Assembly: GCF_010614805.1 (NCBI RefSeq) | Contig: NZ_JAAFZC010000002.1 | Location: 1 to 64,000 of the forward strand | Direction of reading: 5' to 3' | Length of the DNA: 64,000 bases | DNA from: Pseudooceanicola aestuarii | GTDB lineage: Bacteria > Pseudomonadota > Alphaproteobacteria > Rhodobacterales > Rhodobacteraceae | Part shown: one piece after another, positions 51,994 through 61,372 of the stretch | Position numbering within the stretch: the first letter of the stretch is position 1 | How the letters are laid out: every line of letters starts with the position of its first letter | Notes under the pieces: model-generated | What the model was told of the DNA's origin: nothing | Seen by the model: the letters and a program-made list of their open reading frames with translations, nothing else | The model's database searches: none | Translations under genes and position numbers: made by a program

Positions 51994-54738
51994 ATGCCCA
52001 AGAAAATGCTTATCGATGCCACCCACGCGGAGGAAACCCGCGTCGTGGTGGTCGACGGAAACAAGGTCGAGGAATTCGATTTCGAGTCGGAGAACAAGCG
52101 CCAGCTTGCCGGCAACATCTACCTGGCAAAGGTAACGCGGGTCGAACCGTCGCTTCAGGCTGCCTTTGTCGATTACGGCGGCAACCGCCACGGGTTCCTC
52201 GCCTTTTCGGAAATCCATCCCGATTACTACCAGATCCCCATCGCCGACCGCGAGGCGCTGATGGAGGAAGAGCGCGCCTTTGTCGAAGCGCAAAAGGCGC
52301 GCGACGAGGAAGACGAAAAGCCCAAACCCCGCCGCCGTACCCGGTCGCGCAAACCCGCCCGGGCGGAAGCCGCCAACAGCGATGATGCGGTGGAAACGCG
52401 CGAGATCGAGGGGATGGAAACCTTCGACACCGAAACCGGTGACGCCGAGGGCGTGGACCTGCACGATGGGGCCACCGGTCAGGATGCCGGGGACCAGTCC
52501 GACGGCGACGACATTACCCAGGATGAGGACGACCAGCCGCGCACCGGGGGCCGCGATGCCGCCAGCCGCGACACCAGCATCGAATCCGTGGCCGATGACG
52601 ACGATCAGGAAGACATCCGACCGCCGCGCAAACCCCGGCCCAAGCGGTACAAGATTCAGGAAGTCATCAAGGTGCGCCAGATCCTTCTGGTGCAGGTCGT
52701 CAAGGAAGAGCGCGGCAACAAGGGCGCCGCGCTGACCACCTATCTCTCGCTTGCCGGGCGCTACTGCGTGCTGATGCCCAATACCGCCCGCGGTGGCGGT
52801 ATCTCCCGCAAGATCACCAATGCCGTCGACCGCAAGAAGCTGAAGACCATCGCGGCCGAGATCGACGTGCCCTCCGGCGCCGGGCTGATCGTGCGCACCG
52901 CCGGGGCCAAGCGCACGAAATCCGAAATCAAGCGCGATTACGAATATCTTCAGCGCATGTGGGAGCAGATCCGAGAGCTGACGCTGCAAAGCATTGCGCC
53001 CGCCAAGATCTACGAGGAAGGCGACCTGATCAAACGCTCGATCCGCGACCTGTACAACCGCGAGATCGACGAAGTGCTGGTCGAAGGCGAACGCGGCTAC
53101 CGCATCGCCAAGGACTTCATGAAGATGATCATGCCGTCCCACGCCAAGAACGTCCGCCACTACGCCGAATCCATGCCGTTGTTCGCGCGCTACCAGGTGG
53201 AAAGCTATCTGGGCGGCATGTTCAACCCGACCGTCCAGTTGAAATCCGGCGGCTACATCGTGATCGGCGTGACCGAGGCGCTGGTGGCGATCGATGTCAA
53301 CTCCGGCCGGGCGACCAAGGAAGGCTCGATCGAGGAAACGGCGACCAAGACCAACCTTGAGGCTGCCGAGGAGGTCGCCCGCCAGCTGCGCCTGCGCGAT
53401 TTGGCCGGGCTGATCGTCATCGATTTCATCGACATGGACGAGCGCAAGAACAACAACGCCGTCGAGAAGAAGCTGAAGGACAAGCTGAAGACCGACCGCG
53501 CACGCATCCAGGTCGGCCGGATCTCCGGCTTTGGCCTGATGGAAATGTCCCGCCAGCGTCTGCGCCCCGGCATGATCGAGGCGACGACCCAGCCCTGTCC
53601 CGCCTGCCACGGCACCGGTCTGATCCGGTCGGATGACAGCATGGCCCTGTCGATCCTGCGCCAGATCGAGGAGGAGGGCGTGCGCCGCCGCTCCCGCGAG
53701 GTTCTGGTGAAATGCCCGGTCGGGATCGCCAACTACTTGATGAACCAGAAGCGTGAACATGTCGGCCTGATCGAGGCACGGTATGGCCTGTCGGTCCGGA
53801 TCGAAGGCGACCCCCATCTGGTCAGCCCCGATTTCACCCTGGAAAAGCTGAAGACCGCGATCCGCAACGTGCCGGAGCCGACGCATGTCGTCTCCGCCGA
53901 CATGTCGCTGATGGAGAAGATCGACAACGAGCCGGAGGTGGAGGAAGACGAGGCCCCCGCCGCCGAAGTCGAGGAGCAGCAGGAGGCCCGTCCCGCTGCC
54001 GCCGCCAATGGCGATGACGATCAGCCGCGCAAGAAGCGCCGGCGTCGGCGGCGTCGGCGCAAGCCCGGTTCGGGAGAGGACAACGGTTCAGGGGATGACA
54101 TTGTCGCCAACCGCGCGGAGCCGGCCGCAGCCGAAGCCGAAGCCGCGCAGGCCGATGCCGTGACCGAGGCGCCCACCGCCGAGACCGCAGCGCCCGAGGT
54201 CGATCCGGCCAGCGCTCCCGCGGCGGAGCTCGCTCAGGTGAGCGAAGCGGAAGCCCTGGGCGATGTTCCGTCCGCCGAGGCCGCAGCGGAGGCAGCGCCG
54301 GAAGCGGAGACCGAAAAGCCCAAGCGGACGCGCAAACCCGCCACCCGAAGCCGCCGCAAGAAGGCGGAACCGGAGGCGGCAGAGGCAGCACCGGCCGATG
54401 GCGCGGCTCAACCCGAAGGGGAGGCCACGGCCGACGCCCCCGAGGAGAAGCCCAAGCCGAAACGGACGCGCAAACCCGCGGCCCGCACCCGCAAGAAAAA
54501 GGAGCCCGAAGCGGCAGAATCCCCTGCGGAAGCGCCGGCCACCGAAGCTCTGGCCACCGAAGCTCAGGCCACCGAAGCGCCGCAACGCGCGGCAGAGCCG
54601 GCGCCGGAACCTGCGGCGCTCGGCGATGCTGCCCCGAAAGAGGCCGAGCCCGCGCTGGCAGAGGCCACCCCCGAGCCGGAGGCGGACGAATCCCCTAAGC
54701 CCAAGCGGCGTGGTTGGTGGTCTCTCGGCCGGTCGTGA
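51994..54738 (+). CDS. rne: Ribonuclease E
   Basis: The 914-residue endoribonuclease has an S1 domain (about 35-120) interrupted by an acidic insert (about 90-200), the RNase E/G catalytic region with V-A-I-D-V-N-S-G and I-V-I-D-F-I-D-M metal-binding Asp residues, the zinc-link C-P-A-C-H-G-T-G (about 533), and a long Pro/Ala/Glu-rich C-terminal region with repeated basic K-R-T-R-K-P-A motifs that scaffold the degradosome. It processes and degrades mRNA, rRNA and likely the tmRNA next door. ATG 51994 begins the conserved M-P-K-K-M-L-I-D-A; GTG 51979 and ATG 51985 lie just upstream. Confidence 0.95.
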   Translation: MPKKMLIDATHAEETRVVVVDGNKVEEFDFESENKRQLAGNIYLAKVTRVEPSLQAAFVDYGGNRHGFLAFSEIHPDYYQIPIADREALMEEERAFVEAQKARDEEDEKPKPRRRTRSRKPARAEAANSDDAVETREIEGMETFDTETGDAEGVDLHDGATGQDAGDQSDGDDITQDEDDQPRTGGRDAASRDTSIESVADDDDQEDIRPPRKPRPKRYKIQEVIKVRQILLVQVVKEERGNKGAALTTYLSLAGRYCVLMPNTARGGGISRKITNAVDRKKLKTIAAEIDVPSGAGLIVRTAGAKRTKSEIKRDYEYLQRMWEQIRELTLQSIAPAKIYEEGDLIKRSIRDLYNREIDEVLVEGERGYRIAKDFMKMIMPSHAKNVRHYAESMPLFARYQVESYLGGMFNPTVQLKSGGYIVIGVTEALVAIDVNSGRATKEGSIEETATKTNLEAAEEVARQLRLRDLAGLIVIDFIDMDERKNNNAVEKKLKDKLKTDRARIQVGRISGFGLMEMSRQRLRPGMIEATTQPCPACHGTGLIRSDDSMALSILRQIEEEGVRRRSREVLVKCPVGIANYLMNQKREHVGLIEARYGLSVRIEGDPHLVSPDFTLEKLKTAIRNVPEPTHVVSADMSLMEKIDNEPEVEEDEAPAAEVEEQQEARPAAAANGDDDQPRKKRRRRRRRRKPGSGEDNGSGDDIVANRAEPAAAEAEAAQADAVTEAPTAETAAPEVDPASAPAAELAQVSEAEALGDVPSAEAAAEAAPEAETEKPKRTRKPATRSRRKKAEPEAAEAAPADGAAQPEGEATADAPEEKPKPKRTRKPAARTRKKKEPEAAESPAEAPATEALATEAQATEAPQRAAEPAPEPAALGDAAPKEAEPALAEATPEPEADESPKPKRRGWWSLGRS

Positions 54739-54796
54739 CCCGGCATCCTGCCTGATCCGGCCCCCCGCTGGCCGGATCAGCCTCGACAGCAAGACC

Positions 54797-54828
54797 AAGG
54801 CCCCGAAGGTTCATCCTTCGGGGCTTTT
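54797..54828 (+). terminator. Intrinsic terminator downstream of rne
   Basis: CCCCGAAGG and CCTTCGGGG pair around TTCAT, with a following CTTTT. A further GC-rich inverted repeat (TGATCCGGCC and GGCCGGATCA) lies at about 54753-54779 between the stop and this hairpin. Confidence 0.8.
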
Positions 54829-54852
54829 GCGTAAGGAGGGGCAGGGTGGAAA

Positions 54853-55089
54853 TCAGCGCTCAGTGGCGCCCTTGCGGATGCGGAACCGGTGACCGGTGGC
54901 GATTTCCTCGGAAGACAGCAATGCGTGCCCCGATTGGGCGCAGAAATGCGGCATGTCGATGATCGCGGCCGGATCGTCCGTCCAGACCTCCAGTACCGCG
55001 CCGCAGGCAAGGGACATCAACCGTTTGCGCGCCCGTAATACGGGCAGGGGGCAGAGCATCCCACGGGCATCAAGCGTTTCAGCATTCAT
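54853..55089 (-). CDS. TusA-family sulfurtransferase
   Basis: The 78-residue protein has the TusA core D-A-R-G-M-L-C-P-L-P-V-L-R-A-R-K-R-L, with the persulfide-carrying Cys at about residue 12, and V-W-T-D-D-P-A-A. Such carriers shuttle sulfur for tRNA thiolation, molybdopterin or other uses. A longer frame upstream exists, but the family start is at ATG 55089. Confidence 0.85.
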   Translation of the reverse strand: MNAETLDARGMLCPLPVLRARKRLMSLACGAVLEVWTDDPAAIIDMPHFCAQSGHALLSSEEIATGHRFRIRKGATER

Positions 55090-55385
55090 GTGCTGCGCAT
55101 AGGATAGCCGGCGCAACCTGTCCAGCATTCCAGCGCTTCGCCCCGCGCGCCAGGCCGGACGCCTGCCAGAAGTGATGAACTGCGTGCAGTTGCGCGGGAT
55201 ATGCGGCGGGCGCGGCCCATTGCTGAAATCCATCGCCGCCTTACCGCAACTCGGATGGTTTCGCTGGCCTTGTGCGGGTCGGCAGCAGAACGCGTAGCAC
55301 ACCCCGAAAGCGGTCCCGCAGGCGCACACAGGGATGTGACAGTCTGCCCGGTGACGACACCCGTACCGCGCGGTAGAGAGGGTCC

Positions 55386-56135
55386 ATGTTCGGGATTGAT
55401 ATCATCGACGCGGGGCTGCTGCCCGCGATCATCGTGGCGCTGGCGGCGGGACTTGTCTCCTTCCTCAGCCCCTGCGTTCTGCCCATCGTGCCGCCCTACC
55501 TGGCCTATATGTCGGGCGTGTCGCTCAATGACATGGGCAACCGGGGCGCACGCGGTCGAACCCTGCTGCCGGCGCTGTTCTTTGTCCTGGGCCTGTCTAC
55601 CGTCTTCCTTCTTCTGGGCTTTGCCGCCTCGGCCCTGGGGGCGGTGTTCCTGTCCTGGCAAAGCTGGTTCAACACTTTCGCGGGCCTTATGGTCATGGTT
55701 TTTGGCGCGCATTTCGTGGGCGTCTATCGCATCGGCTTTCTGGATCGGGAGGCGCGGATGGATGCCGGGGACCGGGGCGGCTCCGCCTTCGGGGCCTACC
55801 TGCTGGGCCTGGCCTTTGCTTTCGGGTGGACGCCCTGCATCGGCCCCCAGCTCGGCGCGATCCTGTCCCTTGCGGCGTCCGAGGCCAACGTGGCGCGTGG
55901 CACGGCCCTGCTGGCGGTCTACGCGATTGGCCTGGGGGTGCCCTTCCTCCTGGTCGCGGCCTTCCTGCCGCGCCTGACCGGCACTTTGTCCTGGATGAAA
56001 CGTCACATGGAGCAGATCGAACGGGTGATGGGCCTGTTGCTCTGGACCATCGGGTTGATGATGCTGACGGGTGGGTTTTCCCGCTTCTCCTACTGGCTGC
56101 TGGAAATGTTTCCTGCCCTCGCAACGCTTGGCTAA
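55386..56135 (+). CDS. ccdA: Cytochrome c biogenesis protein CcdA
   Basis: The 249-residue membrane protein has six helices and the two redox-cysteine motifs F-L-S-P-C-V-L-P-I-V-P-P-Y (about 30) and G-W-T-P-C-I-G-P (about 142). It carries electrons from cytosolic thioredoxin across the membrane for cytochrome c maturation. GAGAGAGG precedes ATG 55386. Confidence 0.94.
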   Translation: MFGIDIIDAGLLPAIIVALAAGLVSFLSPCVLPIVPPYLAYMSGVSLNDMGNRGARGRTLLPALFFVLGLSTVFLLLGFAASALGAVFLSWQSWFNTFAGLMVMVFGAHFVGVYRIGFLDREARMDAGDRGGSAFGAYLLGLAFAFGWTPCIGPQLGAILSLAASEANVARGTALLAVYAIGLGVPFLLVAAFLPRLTGTLSWMKRHMEQIERVMGLLLWTIGLMMLTGGFSRFSYWLLEMFPALATLG

Positions 56136-56187
56136 GGCCTTTTTCCAGCCGGATTTTCCCGATATCCTCACCGAGAAGAGGTGAGGC

Positions 56188-57429
56188 ATGACCAGGCAGG
56201 ATGCACAGGCTGAGGTGACGCGCAGGCGGGTGTTCTACATCCCCGGCTACGATCCTATTCATCCCCGCCGTTACCGCGAATTGTACCGCAAGGAAGCTGC
56301 CGCACAGGCCGCGATCTCCGGCTACGATATCGCGCTGCGCCCCCGTCAGGGCGCCGCGACTTACGGCTGGCACGTCGAGTCCCGGATGGAGGGGCACAGC
56401 ACAACCACCGAGGTCGACGTGCTGGTCTGGTCCGACATCGTGCGCGACAGCATGGCATCGTCTATCCTTGCCACCTATGCGCAGTTGGCCCGAACCGTCT
56501 GGACCTATGTCGCCACTGGCGCGCTGTTCCGGCTGATGCGCCTGCGCAAGGGTCCCGTGATCGCTGCGTTGTACCCCGTGGGCATGCTGTTGTTGCAATT
56601 GGTCCTGGCGCTGCTGGTGGGGTGGGCTACCGGTGTCCTGACCGCCACCGCGTTCCGTCTCGCCGGTGCGGGCGGCGTTGCGCCCTGGATCGGGTTGGCC
56701 ATCGGCGCGTCGGCGGTGATCCCGGTGCTGATCTGGTTCCGGCGTCGGGACAACCGGTTTTTCGCCTATTACCTGATGCATGATTACGCGTTCTCCGCCC
56801 GCTGGGGCGGTGCCAACCCGCCGGAGCTGGAGGCGCGGATGGCCGAATTCGGGTCCGCCATCGCCGGCGCCCTGGCGGAAGAGGCCGATGAAGTTCTGGT
56901 CGTCGGCCATTCGTCCGGCGCGCATCTGGCGATCTCCGTTCTGTCGGATCTGATCCGGGCCGGCCGGGTACGCGCGGACGGCCCGGCATTGGCCTTCCTC
57001 TCGTTGGGGCAGGTGGTTCCGATGATGTCCTTCCTGCCGCGGGCATGGCGGTTGCGGGCCGATCTGGCCTTTCTTTCGCAGAGTGGCGAAATAACCTGGA
57101 TGGATGTGACCGCGCCGGGCGATGGCTGTGCCTTCGCCCTGTGCGACCCTGTCGCGGTCTCAGGTGTCGCCCCGGCAGGCAAGCGCTGGCCGCTGGTCGT
57201 CTCGGCCGCCTTTTCGCAGACCCTCAGCCCTGGACGGTGGAAAGAACTGCGCTGGCGGTTCTTTCGACTGCATTTTCAGTACCTCTGCGCCTTCGACCGA
57301 CCTGGCGACTACGATTATTTCCGGATCACGGCCGGTCCGCTTCGCCTGGCTACGAGATACGCGGGGCGCGCAGCTTCGAAATCCCGGATCGAACGGGCGG
57401 TGAACAGATTCACCGCGCAATCCGCATGA
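56188..57429 (+). CDS. Membrane-associated alpha/beta-hydrolase-like protein
   Basis: The 413-residue protein is not recognised as a named family. It has a start with F-Y-I-P-G-Y-D-P (an oxyanion-hole-like site), two predicted transmembrane helices (about 128-155 and 165-185), and a nucleophile elbow V-V-G-H-S-S-G-A-H (about 250) typical of serine hydrolases. A catalytic Asp and His further on cannot be assigned with confidence. It overlaps the cytochrome P450 gene by 4 bases (ATGA), so the two are made together. A lipid ester or similar substrate shared with the P450 is a guess. Confidence 0.7.
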   Translation: MTRQDAQAEVTRRRVFYIPGYDPIHPRRYRELYRKEAAAQAAISGYDIALRPRQGAATYGWHVESRMEGHSTTTEVDVLVWSDIVRDSMASSILATYAQLARTVWTYVATGALFRLMRLRKGPVIAALYPVGMLLLQLVLALLVGWATGVLTATAFRLAGAGGVAPWIGLAIGASAVIPVLIWFRRRDNRFFAYYLMHDYAFSARWGGANPPELEARMAEFGSAIAGALAEEADEVLVVGHSSGAHLAISVLSDLIRAGRVRADGPALAFLSLGQVVPMMSFLPRAWRLRADLAFLSQSGEITWMDVTAPGDGCAFALCDPVAVSGVAPAGKRWPLVVSAAFSQTLSPGRWKELRWRFFRLHFQYLCAFDRPGDYDYFRITAGPLRLATRYAGRAASKSRIERAVNRFTAQSA

Positions 57430-58811
57430 GCGTTGATCCCCGAAAGCCTGAGAAGACTCTGCCGCCGAAACCGGCGGCGCGGTCGGGAAAGGTATCGCTC
57501 TGGCGTTATGCCATGCTCTTTCGGCAAGACATCCTGTCTGCCCAGCCGCAGCGATTGTACCGCGCATGGATGGCCGAATTCCGGACGCCGTTCTTTCGCT
57601 CCTTTCTGATCAATCAGCCCGACCTGGTGGCAGAGGTCCTCAGGTCGCGGCCCGACGATTTCCCCAAGTCTGCCCGAATCGCGGAGGGGTTGCGCCCGTT
57701 ATTGGGCAATTCCGTTTTCCTCACCAATGGTGAGACCTGGAAACGCCAACGCCGCATCATTGACCCGGCCTTCGAAGGAGGCCGTTTGAAAGATACCTTC
57801 CCCGCCATGGTAGCTGCGGCGGAGGCCTGTGTCGCCCGCCTGGCAGCCCGTGAAGGTCAGGTAATCGAGGTGGAGGAAGAGGCCAGCCATGCGGCGGCCG
57901 ACGTCATCTTCCGCACCTTGTTCTCCATCCCGATCGAACATGAGATCGCGACAGAGGTCTTTCACGAGTTCCGGGCCTATCAACGCAGCGCCCCGATCCT
58001 GAACATCGCGGCCTTTGTCCCCTTGCCGCGCTGGATGCCGCGATTGCATCGGCGGGGAACGCGGGCCGCCGCGAAACGCATCCGTGGTCTGATCACCCGG
58101 CTGACGGCGGCACGGATGCGCGATATTCGCGCTGGCTCCGCCCCCGACGATCTGGCGACCAAGATCATGACCACGCAGGATCCCGTTTCCGGCGACACTT
58201 TCGACACCGAAGAGATGGTAGATCAGGTCGCCATCTTCTTTCTGGCCGGACATGAGACTTCCGCCTCTGCCTTGGGATGGACGCTGTACCTTCTGGCGAC
58301 GCATCCTGATTGGCAGGACAGGGTCGCGGAAGAGGGGCAGCAATTGGGTACGTCTCCTACGTTTTCCGACGTCACGCGGTTGCGGTTCAGTCGGGATGTG
58401 TTTCGCGAAGCTCTGCGTCTTTATCCGCCTGTCCCGATGATGGTCCGTCAGGCGCGTTGCCCTGAACGGTTCCGCGACCGCGCCGTCCCCGCGGGATCGC
58501 AAATCGTGCTCAGCCCCTGGCACCAACAGCGGCACGAACGCATATGGGACCGTCCCGACGAGTTCGATCCTGGAAGGTTCGCAACGGCCGAGGGGAAGGC
58601 CTGTATGCGAGGGGCCTACATGCCGTTTTCATCCGGGGCTCGCGTTTGTCCCGGGGCCGGTTTTGCCATGGTCGAAGGGCCGCTTCTCCTTTCCTTTATC
58701 CTGCGGCAGTTTCGCGTTTCTCCTGCCGGCGAACCGCCGGTTCCCGTAGCGCATCTGACAGTGCGAAGCGCCGAGGGCATTCGCCTTTCCCTTTGCCTGC
58801 GCAAAGAATAG
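57426..58811 (+). CDS. Cytochrome P450
   Basis: The 461-residue protein has all main P450 motifs: I-helix A-G-H-E-T-S (about 279), E-x-x-R in E-A-L-R-L-Y, D-E-F-D-P-G-R-F and heme-binding F-S-S-G-A-R-V-C-P-G (Cys about 407). There is no N-terminal membrane anchor, so it is soluble. The substrate is unknown; sequence alone does not place it in a family. It is translationally coupled to the hydrolase-like gene upstream, with no ferredoxin or reductase nearby. It is convergent with the dehydrogenase at 58836. Confidence 0.92.
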   Translation: MSVDPRKPEKTLPPKPAARSGKVSLWRYAMLFRQDILSAQPQRLYRAWMAEFRTPFFRSFLINQPDLVAEVLRSRPDDFPKSARIAEGLRPLLGNSVFLTNGETWKRQRRIIDPAFEGGRLKDTFPAMVAAAEACVARLAAREGQVIEVEEEASHAAADVIFRTLFSIPIEHEIATEVFHEFRAYQRSAPILNIAAFVPLPRWMPRLHRRGTRAAAKRIRGLITRLTAARMRDIRAGSAPDDLATKIMTTQDPVSGDTFDTEEMVDQVAIFFLAGHETSASALGWTLYLLATHPDWQDRVAEEGQQLGTSPTFSDVTRLRFSRDVFREALRLYPPVPMMVRQARCPERFRDRAVPAGSQIVLSPWHQQRHERIWDRPDEFDPGRFATAEGKACMRGAYMPFSSGARVCPGAGFAMVEGPLLLSFILRQFRVSPAGEPPVPVAHLTVRSAEGIRLSLCLRKE

Positions 58812-58835
58812 CATCGCCATCATCTTGCAGCGTTT

Positions 58836-61244
58836 TCACCCCCGCATTCGGCTTCCGTCAGGATCGAACAAGGGTGTATCAATCCGCCTGGCGTGGCGGC
58901 GCTGGCCCAAGATTTCTATTTCCACCTCCAGATCCGGTTTCATCACATCCGTTGGCAGGAACCCCTGGGCAATCGACAGGCCCAGGTGATGCGAATAGCC
59001 GCCCGATGTGCAGAAGCCCACGACCTTGTTGTTCAGCCAGATCGGTTCAAAGCCGTGAACATCCGCGTCCTCGGCTTCTACGATGAAACCGTTAAGAATG
59101 CGTTGCGGTCCGTTGATCTTTTCGGCCTCGGCAGCCGCGCGTCCGATGAAATCGGAATTCTTGCCGAAGGCGATGAACCGCTCCAGCCCGGTTTCGGCCG
59201 CGGTGTAATCCGGCGAAAATTCATGCAGCCAGGCGCCGAACAGCCGATCGAGCCGCAGCGACATCATCGCCCTCATTCCGAATGGTTGCATCCCGTATGG
59301 GCGCCCCGCATCCCACAGGGCCGACCAGAGCGCGCGCTGATCCATGTGATCGCAATAGATCTCGAACCCCAGATCCCCGGTGTAGGATATCCGCTGCACC
59401 AGGCAATCGATCATGCCCACGCTCATCCGCCTGATATCCAGAAAACGCATTTCCGAAGGGTTATCGCGAACGCAGGCTGACAACACATTGGCCGCATGGG
59501 GGCCGGCGATTTGAAATCCAGTGGAAATATCAGAAATATTAGTTACTTCTACGCCACTTCTCATGTTCTGCATGAACCAACGCATATGCTGGGCTTGTGC
59601 GCTGTAAGAGGCTGTCAGGCGGTAATTTTCCGGGCCCAGGCAAGAGATTGTGAAATCGCCCAGCAAGCGACCGCTGTGTCCCAGCATCGGCGACAAGCTG
59701 ATCCGCCCCGGCTGGGGAACGCGTCCTGCCATGACGTAGTCCAGCCAGCTTCGGGCTTGCGGTCCCTGGACTTCATATTTTCCGAAGTTCTGGACTTCGT
59801 TTATGCCGACTTTCTCACGTACCGCCTTAACTTCGCGGGCGGTCGCCGCAAATGCGTTCGACCGTCGAAAGCTGGGCGTCTCAAACCGCGGTTCGTCGCC
59901 GGAGGCAAAGTAGTTCGGGACCTCCAACCCATATTGGTGGCCCCAGACTGCGCCCATCTTGTCGAAAATCTCATACATAGGTGTCGTGCGGCAGGGACGC
60001 GCGGCGGGCAATTCCTCGTTCGGATAGGCGACGGAGAACCGATTCCGGTAGTTTTCGATCACCTTGGGGCGGGTGTATCCTGGCCCGATCCACTTGCCGA
60101 ACCGCGCAACATCCAGCGCTGAGACGTCGCGTTCGCACTCCCCCTCGACCATCCATTGGGCCAGCATCAGACCGACGCCGCCGCCCTGGGAAAACCCTGC
60201 CATGACCGCGGCTGCGGACCAGTAATTGCGGGTGCCGGGCACGGGCCCGACCAGCGGATTGCCGTCCGGGGCAAATGTAAATGGCCCGTGAATGACACGT
60301 TTCACCCCGGCCTCCGCCAACACGGGGAAGCGGCGATAGGCGAATTCGATCGAATCAGAGATCTTGTCGAGGTCATCGGGCAGCAGTTCGTGCCCGAAAT
60401 TCCACGGTGTTCCATCGATGGCCCAAGGTTTCGGGCGCTTTTCGTAAAATCCGATACACAGGCCAAGCCCTTCTTGTCGAAGGTAACTTTCGCCCGCGGG
60501 ATCCATCACATGAGGATGCTCAACCTTTCGTTCACGAATTTCTGCGATCTCGTCTGTGACGAGGTAATGATGTTCCATAGGATGCAAGGGAAGATAGACA
60601 CCCGCCATCGCTGCCACCTCCCGCGCCCAAAGGCCGGCAGCATTCACCACATGCTCTGCATGAATCGTGCCCTTGTCGGTCACGATGTCCCAGCTTCCGT
60701 CCGGCCGGGGGTTGGTTTCGCGCACCATGCAATGGGTTTCGATCGTGGCCCCGCCCAGCCGTGCGGCCCTGGCATAGGCGTGGGTGGTGCCCGAAGGATC
60801 CAGATGCCCGTCCAGCGGATCGTAGAGCGCCCCGATGATCCCGTCGAGATTGGTGATCGGCGCGATTTCCGCGATCTCGGCGGGGGTGACGATGCGCGTG
60901 TCCAATCCCATGTGCCGATGCTTTGCCCGCTCGGCCAGCAGCATGTCGAACCGGTCGCGGCTGTCGGCAAGGGTGATCCCCCCGACGTGGTGCAGGCCGC
61001 AGGACATGCCGGTGATCTCCTCCAGCTCCTGATAAAGGCGGATGGTATATCCTTGCAGCGCCGCCATATTGGTATCGCCGTTGATGGTGTGGAACCCGCC
61101 CGCCGCATGCCAGGTGGAGCCGGAGGTGAGGTCCGACCGCTCCAGCAGCATCACGTCGGACCAGCCCAGCTTCGTCAGGTGATAAAGGACGGAGCAGCCG
61201 ACAACGCCGCCCCCGATGACCACCACACGCGTCGTCGTTTTCAT
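58836..61244 (-). CDS. FAD-dependent dimethylglycine/sarcosine dehydrogenase-like protein
   Basis: The 802-residue protein has an N-terminal FAD domain (V-V-V-I-G-G-G-V-V-G-C-S-V-L-Y-H-L) with S-T-W-H-A-A-G, where the His can bind FAD covalently, and a C-terminal GcvT-like folate domain (about 430-800). This two-domain build is that of dimethylglycine or sarcosine dehydrogenases that make N-demethylated amino acids and 5,10-methylene-tetrahydrofolate. Which N-methyl substrate is used is unknown. It lies upstream of, and on the same strand as, no partner. Confidence 0.88.
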   Translation of the reverse strand: MKTTTRVVVIGGGVVGCSVLYHLTKLGWSDVMLLERSDLTSGSTWHAAGGFHTINGDTNMAALQGYTIRLYQELEEITGMSCGLHHVGGITLADSRDRFDMLLAERAKHRHMGLDTRIVTPAEIAEIAPITNLDGIIGALYDPLDGHLDPSGTTHAYARAARLGGATIETHCMVRETNPRPDGSWDIVTDKGTIHAEHVVNAAGLWAREVAAMAGVYLPLHPMEHHYLVTDEIAEIRERKVEHPHVMDPAGESYLRQEGLGLCIGFYEKRPKPWAIDGTPWNFGHELLPDDLDKISDSIEFAYRRFPVLAEAGVKRVIHGPFTFAPDGNPLVGPVPGTRNYWSAAAVMAGFSQGGGVGLMLAQWMVEGECERDVSALDVARFGKWIGPGYTRPKVIENYRNRFSVAYPNEELPAARPCRTTPMYEIFDKMGAVWGHQYGLEVPNYFASGDEPRFETPSFRRSNAFAATAREVKAVREKVGINEVQNFGKYEVQGPQARSWLDYVMAGRVPQPGRISLSPMLGHSGRLLGDFTISCLGPENYRLTASYSAQAQHMRWFMQNMRSGVEVTNISDISTGFQIAGPHAANVLSACVRDNPSEMRFLDIRRMSVGMIDCLVQRISYTGDLGFEIYCDHMDQRALWSALWDAGRPYGMQPFGMRAMMSLRLDRLFGAWLHEFSPDYTAAETGLERFIAFGKNSDFIGRAAAEAEKINGPQRILNGFIVEAEDADVHGFEPIWLNNKVVGFCTSGGYSHHLGLSIAQGFLPTDVMKPDLEVEIEILGQRRHARRIDTPLFDPDGSRMRG

Positions 61245-61372
61245 GCCATTCTCCCGGTCTCGCCATCCTCAGCCTGCGGCGTGAAACCCCGGGTGGCCTG
61301 TCTGAATGCGACAGAAGATGTCGCCTCCGTTGGGGAGAACGGGGAAATGCGCGTTCCGCCAGAAGGGGGCAC

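Noticed and set aside
51433..53886. 817-codon minus-strand frame across rne and its leader
   Set aside because: Shadow of the RNase E gene; it also runs through the leader without a start signal.
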